DNA of 10,192 nucleotides from Marinilabiliales bacterium. Lineage in GTDB: Bacteria > Bacteroidota > Bacteroidia > Bacteroidales > F082. Both the position numbers and the translations under genes were made by a program. Positions within the stretch are counted from its first letter, which is position 1. The number at the start of each line of letters is the position of its first letter. Shown here piece after piece: positions 6,922-10,192 of the stretch. A model generated the notes under the pieces. It was not told the origin of the DNA. It searched no databases and worked only from the letters and a program-made list of their open reading frames with translations. The stretch is taken from assembly GCA_002869465.1 (NCBI GenBank), contig PKSW01000053.1, positions 1 to 10,192 of the forward strand. Reading direction: 5' to 3'.

Positions 6922-8388
6922 ATGCAGCACAATTTACAGATCTATAATACCCTGACACGGAAAAAGGAAATCTTTGAACCTATTAACCCTCCTCATGTGG
7001 GCATGTATGTTTGTGGGCCAACAGTATATGGGGATGCACATCTCGGCCATGCCCGGGCAGCCATTACTTTCGATATTGTCTTCCGGTACTTAATGCATTT
7101 GGGTTATAAGGTGCGTTATGTCAGAAATATTACCGATGTCGGGCATCTGGAAAACGATACGGATGAACTGGGTGAAGATAAAATTGCCAAAAAAGCCCGT
7201 CTTGACCAACTGGAACCGATGGAGGTAGTGCAGCTTTTCGTGAATCGGTACCATAAAAATATGGAACAGTTGAACGTATTACCGCCCAGCATCGAACCTT
7301 CTGCATCAGGACATATAATCGAGCAAATTGAATACGTGAAAGAAATACTGAAGAATGGATATGCCTACGAACAAGATGGGTCGGTTTATTTTGATGTGGT
7401 CAGATACAATCAGGATTACAATTATGGCAAACTATCGGGCAGGAAAGTAGAAGATCTTCTACAAAACACCCGCGAACTGGCCGGTCAAGAGGACAAAAAA
7501 AACAGTTTTGATTTTGCCTTATGGAAAAAAGCAGATGCCAAACATATTATGAGGTGGCCATCTCCCTGGAGTGACGGATACCCGGGCTGGCATATGGAAT
7601 GCTCGGCTATGGGTGCCAAATACTTGGGCGAGCAGTTTGATATTCATGGTGGCGGATTGGATTTGCTGTTCCCACATCATGAATCAGAGATTGCACAGGT
7701 AAATGCTGCCAAGGGCCACGAAGCTGTAAAGTACTGGATGCACAATAACATGATAACTACAAGTGGCCAGAAGATGGGAAAGTCGTTGAATAACTTTATT
7801 ACACTCGATGATTTTTTCAATGGTAACAACCCGGCTTTGGATAGGGCATATGATCCGATGATCATTAGGTTTTTCATGCTTCAGGCACATTACCGCAGCA
7901 CTCTTGATTTTTCCAATGAAGCGCTTCAGGCTGCTGAAAAAGGTATGAACAAGTTATTTGAAGCCAACAAATTGCTGGGTCAAATTCAGGCTTCAACATC
8001 ATCTGTAGATATAAAGAAATACCACGATTTATGTTATGATGCCCTGAATGATGATTTCAACACACCAATTGCTCTGGCGCATTTGTTCGACCTTGCGAGA
8101 ATAGTAAACCAGGTGAATGACGGCAAGGAAAGTTTCTCGGAAGAGGATATTTCCATGGCTAAAAAATTATTTGAAACCCTGTTGTTCAGTGTTTTTGGTT
8201 TGCGTGATGAAAAAGGAAAAGACGACAGCCATCTGATCGATTACCTGATGAGCACGATTTTAGATATTCGCAAACAGGCCAAATTGAATAAAGATTATGC
8301 GACAGCGGATAAAATTCGGGAAGAATTGGAAAAATTGAATATTCAGATTAAAGACAGTAAGGAAGGCTCTAACTGGTCTTTTAAGTAA
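6922..8388 (+). CDS. cysS: Cysteinyl-tRNA synthetase
   Basis: This 488-residue class I aminoacyl-tRNA synthetase activates cysteine with ATP and charges tRNA-Cys in the cytoplasm. The catalytic domain opens with MYVCGPTVYGDAHLGHARAA: C31 is the first zinc ligand and HLGH (40-43) is the HIGH signature. The remaining zinc ligands fit C227 (PGWHMECSAMG), H252 and E256 (FPHHESEIAQ), the site that discriminates cysteine by its thiol. KMGKS at 284-288, followed by LNNF, is the second class I signature in a variant common in CysRS. The C-terminal helical anticodon-binding region ends with the usual IRKQAKLNKDYATADKIRE-type segment (positions near 455-473). Length is typical and the start ATG is unambiguous. 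It appears to be a single-gene unit, divergent from the membrane fusion gene and convergent, 5 bp apart, with the small orphan gene. Confidence 0.98.
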   Translation: MQHNLQIYNTLTRKKEIFEPINPPHVGMYVCGPTVYGDAHLGHARAAITFDIVFRYLMHLGYKVRYVRNITDVGHLENDTDELGEDKIAKKARLDQLEPMEVVQLFVNRYHKNMEQLNVLPPSIEPSASGHIIEQIEYVKEILKNGYAYEQDGSVYFDVVRYNQDYNYGKLSGRKVEDLLQNTRELAGQEDKKNSFDFALWKKADAKHIMRWPSPWSDGYPGWHMECSAMGAKYLGEQFDIHGGGLDLLFPHHESEIAQVNAAKGHEAVKYWMHNNMITTSGQKMGKSLNNFITLDDFFNGNNPALDRAYDPMIIRFFMLQAHYRSTLDFSNEALQAAEKGMNKLFEANKLLGQIQASTSSVDIKKYHDLCYDALNDDFNTPIALAHLFDLARIVNQVNDGKESFSEEDISMAKKLFETLLFSVFGLRDEKGKDDSHLIDYLMSTILDIRKQAKLNKDYATADKIREELEKLNIQIKDSKEGSNWSFK

Positions 8389-8393
8389 GGATT

Positions 8394-8636
8394 TTAAGAA
8401 TGTATAATACGGAATTTAGTCAATAATTTCTTCAGCAGACTATTGTTCAGTTTTTCATTATCCTCTAATTCAAGTTTGCTTTCAATGAGAAGCCATACGT
8501 GATCTGGTGGTTTTTGGGAATACCCTTTCAATCTGCTGGCGAACAGCTCGTCAATATGTTGCCTATCACTTTCCAAAGCGGGTTTTTGATTTAAAATTCT
8601 GATTATAAGACAGTCTTTTGCAAACAAAGGTTGCAT
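8394..8636 (-). CDS. Small protein with a Bacteroidota PPxxVWxxI (anti-sigma-like N-terminal) motif
   Basis: This 80-residue protein has no signal peptide or transmembrane helix. Residues 28-57 contain IDELFASRLKGYSQKPP followed by HVWLLIESKLE. This is the pattern LFxxxLxxYxxxPPxxVWxxIxxxL seen at the cytoplasmic N-terminus of many Bacteroidota proteins that continue with a membrane helix and a periplasmic or barrel domain. Here the chain ends about 23 residues later in a charged, Lys-rich helix-like tail, so the usual continuation is missing. An in-frame TAA at 8643-8645 bounds the frame upstream, and ATG 8634-8636 is the only Met codon. Beyond the stop lies cysS on the other strand, so no decayed remainder is present. 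It may be a true short protein or a stranded fragment. It follows the methyltransferase by 90 bp on the same strand. Confidence 0.6.
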   Translation of the reverse strand: MQPLFAKDCLIIRILNQKPALESDRQHIDELFASRLKGYSQKPPDHVWLLIESKLELEDNEKLNNSLLKKLLTKFRIIHS

Positions 8637-8726
8637 GAAAAGTTAATAAAATTGATAAATGTCAAGGTGGGTTATTACGATTTCATTACCTGTCTCCAAA
8701 TTTATTCAAGAATGATAGCTTTTTTC

Positions 8727-9323
8727 TTAACGTTTTCTGAACAAACAAACCCAGGCCCTGGCCGGGTCTTCCTGGTCGCTGCCAAAATGTGTGGCATTGA
8801 TCGATAAGATTTTAAAAGAATCTTCTACAGCATCCACGATATTTTTTGCTTTCATCCTTGGTGGGCCCGTTTCCCGTTCCGGTGCATCAAAACTGCCTGA
8901 AATATTTAACCATAAGCCTTTGGGCTGTAATGAAGCTGCAATTTTTTCAGCAAGTCTTTTCCGGTCTTTGGCGGTTCTGTTGGAATGAAAATAGCCCCTA
9001 TCGAAAATAAATTCAAAAGGTGCTCCCGGGATTGGGTCATTCAAACAGTCCAGCACATGAAAATGACAATTTGATACCGATTCGGGCAGATTATCCTTCG
9101 CCATTTGAATGGCTATTTCAGATACATCACAAGCTGTAACATCAAATTTCTGAGAGGCCAGCCAGGTGGCATCCACCCCCGTTCCGCAGCCCATTTCAAG
9201 GGTTTTGCAGGGTTTAATTGGCCACCTTTCCACCATTTCTACCAGATTGAAATCTGGATTTTTATGCGCCCACGGCATATAACCTTTTTTATAATGATCT
9301 TTGAATCGTTGCTGAATACCCAT
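8727..9323 (-). CDS. Class I SAM-dependent methyltransferase, TPMT/TehB-like
   Basis: This 198-residue cytoplasmic methyltransferase shows the seven-strand Rossmann landmarks. Motif I is LEMGCGTGVDATWLA (42-56, glycine loop 45-49). The acidic residue of motif II is D66 (VTACDVS), contacting the SAM ribose. D92 in HVLDCLNDP and the FIFDRGYFHS block (105-114) correspond to motifs III-IV. The last part has a conserved-looking PPRMKAKNIVDAVEDSFKIL (155-173). The PWAHKNPDFNLVEMVERWP N-terminus (17-35) resembles the substrate lid of small thiopurine/tellurite-resistance type methyltransferases, which act on small thiol, selenium or tellurium compounds. The specific substrate is not resolved. It starts at ATG 9321-9323, 11 bp after the stop of the alcohol dehydrogenase on the same strand, so the two are probably one transcript. 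Family confidence is high; subfamily is tentative. Confidence 0.85.
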   Translation of the reverse strand: MGIQQRFKDHYKKGYMPWAHKNPDFNLVEMVERWPIKPCKTLEMGCGTGVDATWLASQKFDVTACDVSEIAIQMAKDNLPESVSNCHFHVLDCLNDPIPGAPFEFIFDRGYFHSNRTAKDRKRLAEKIAASLQPKGLWLNISGSFDAPERETGPPRMKAKNIVDAVEDSFKILSINATHFGSDQEDPARAWVCLFRKR

Positions 9324-9334
9324 ATTTTGTAGTT

Positions 9335-10192
9335 TTAAAGCATGAAATCAACTATCGTTTCCCGGTCTTGTTGTGATAGCGAATGGTGCATGCCCGAAAC
9401 GCCGTTTTTATGCATCTGGTCGATAATTTTTTGGCGCTGATCTATGCCAATTCCGTCTTCCGATAATTGAACGGGAGAATTGATGGACTGGAAAAATTTC
9501 CTCAATGCTGCAATGGTTTCGTCTACCGTATGCACACCAAATACATTTTCCCCCAGTTTGATGATACGCTCAGGAATACGGTCCTTCTGCAATTGTAACC
9601 AGGCAATATACCCGATGCTTAAGGTGGCACCGTGTGCGGTATCAAATAACAATGAGATTTCATGCCCGAGACCGTGCACGGCCCAGTCGCCATTTTTTTT
9701 GCCGTAACGGGTCAGTCCATTTAAGGCAAGGGTGGCGTCCAGCATGATATTGGCTCTTAATTCCACATTGTCGAGGTCATTTAACAGTTTAGGACCCCAT
9801 TGCATGGCATCTTTGATGATATCAAAAGTGATCTGGTCGATCACCGGGGGTTCGCCTTCGCCAAAATAAGCTTCCAGGGCATGGGCGATCAAGTCGACAA
9901 TGCCATAAGCCGTGTAATTTTTGGGAACAGAAACGGTAAAAGCGGGATCAAGGAATGACTCAACCGGGAATGCCAGATCCGTTACGTAACCTATTTTTTT
10001 ACCCGTTTGGTGGTCCTGGACCACTGCCGCACCATTCATTTCGGTACCCGTAGCGGCCAATGTAAGTACACATACCACTGGCAGGGAAGCGGTTGGTTTT
10101 GCTTTATGGTTCATAATCTCCCATCCATCATAGCCAGAAGCGATCGAAAGGGCCATAATTTTAGCCGAGTCAATCACACTGCCACCGCCCAA
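9335..10192 (-). CDS. Iron-containing alcohol dehydrogenase, YqhD/butanol dehydrogenase type (5' end cut)
   Basis: This is the C-terminal 285-286 residues of a group III metal-dependent alcohol dehydrogenase. The frame runs off the window at 10192 and begins at GGGSVIDSAK, the family coenzyme-binding motif that normally lies about 100 residues into a protein of roughly 385 residues. The first codon in view (TTG) is therefore not the start. Counting it as residue 1, metal ligands fit D100 and H104 (GIVDLIAHALE), H173 (AVHGLGHE) and H187 (TAHGAT). The spacings 4, 69 and 14 equal those of D194/H198/H267/H281 in E. coli YqhD. Such enzymes reduce short aldehydes to alcohols, usually with NADPH, and protect against reactive aldehydes. 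All visible catalytic parts are intact. It lies upstream of the methyltransferase with an 11-bp gap. Its promoter is outside the window. Confidence 0.93.
   Translation of the reverse strand: MGGGSVIDSAKIMALSIASGYDGWEIMNHKAKPTASLPVVCVLTLAATGTEMNGAAVVQDHQTGKKIGYVTDLAFPVESFLDPAFTVSVPKNYTAYGIVDLIAHALEAYFGEGEPPVIDQITFDIIKDAMQWGPKLLNDLDNVELRANIMLDATLALNGLTRYGKKNGDWAVHGLGHEISLLFDTAHGATLSIGYIAWLQLQKDRIPERIIKLGENVFGVHTVDETIAALRKFFQSINSPVQLSEDGIGIDQRQKIIDQMHKNGVSGMHHSLSQQDRETIVDFML

Noticed and set aside
8697..8704. Minus-strand TAAATTTG as a promoter for the 80-residue gene
   Set aside because: It matches TANNTTTG, but no TTG lies at the right distance upstream and the leader would be about 50 bases; in AT-rich DNA this may be chance. 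Read-through from the methyltransferase is equally likely.
8637..8726. Possible intrinsic terminator after the methyltransferase
   Set aside because: A T-rich run is present near 8720, but I could not find a convincing GC-rich inverted repeat beside it.

Overview
The window looks like chromosomal DNA from a member of the Bacteroidota; I cannot place it more finely. The case rests on three things. The DNA is AT-rich. Start codons mostly lack strong Shine-Dalgarno sites, while 8-bp boxes matching or nearly matching TANNTTTG (the Bacteroidota -7 element) lie upstream of four genes. One small protein also carries the PPxxVWxxI motif common at the cytoplasmic N-termini of Bacteroidota anti-sigma-like and outer-membrane proteins. 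I see no mobile element, CRISPR array, tRNA or rRNA, and no gap longer than about 140 bp.

Layout. Bases 1-2055 (+) form an overlapping cell-envelope operon: the C-terminal tail of what is probably a family 2 glycosyltransferase, a family 9 (heptosyltransferase-type) glycosyltransferase, and a DAGK-family lipid kinase starting at TTG. It converges, with a 4-bp stop-codon overlap, on a minus-strand SDR-type L-threonine 3-dehydrogenase (2052-3011). A 128-bp divergent promoter region leads to a plus-strand GNAT-like protein (3140-4252), which converges 12 bp away on a large minus-strand membrane protein fused to a spermidine-synthase-like domain (4265-6784). A second divergent promoter region (6785-6921) drives cysS (6922-8388, +). 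CysS converges, 5 bp away, on a minus-strand block: an 80-residue orphan protein (8394-8636), a class I methyltransferase (8727-9323), and an iron-containing alcohol dehydrogenase cut by the window edge (9335-10192). The last two are 11 bp apart and probably co-transcribed.

How the genes work together. The first three plausibly act on lipopolysaccharide core or envelope lipids. The dehydrogenase and methyltransferase pair suggests handling of reactive aldehydes or xenobiotics, but this is inference. The threonine dehydrogenase, GNAT protein, membrane fusion protein and CysS look like independent single-gene units. The least explained items are the SpeE-like membrane fusion with an altered active-site loop and the 80-residue orphan protein. 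I found no convincing new multi-gene system.
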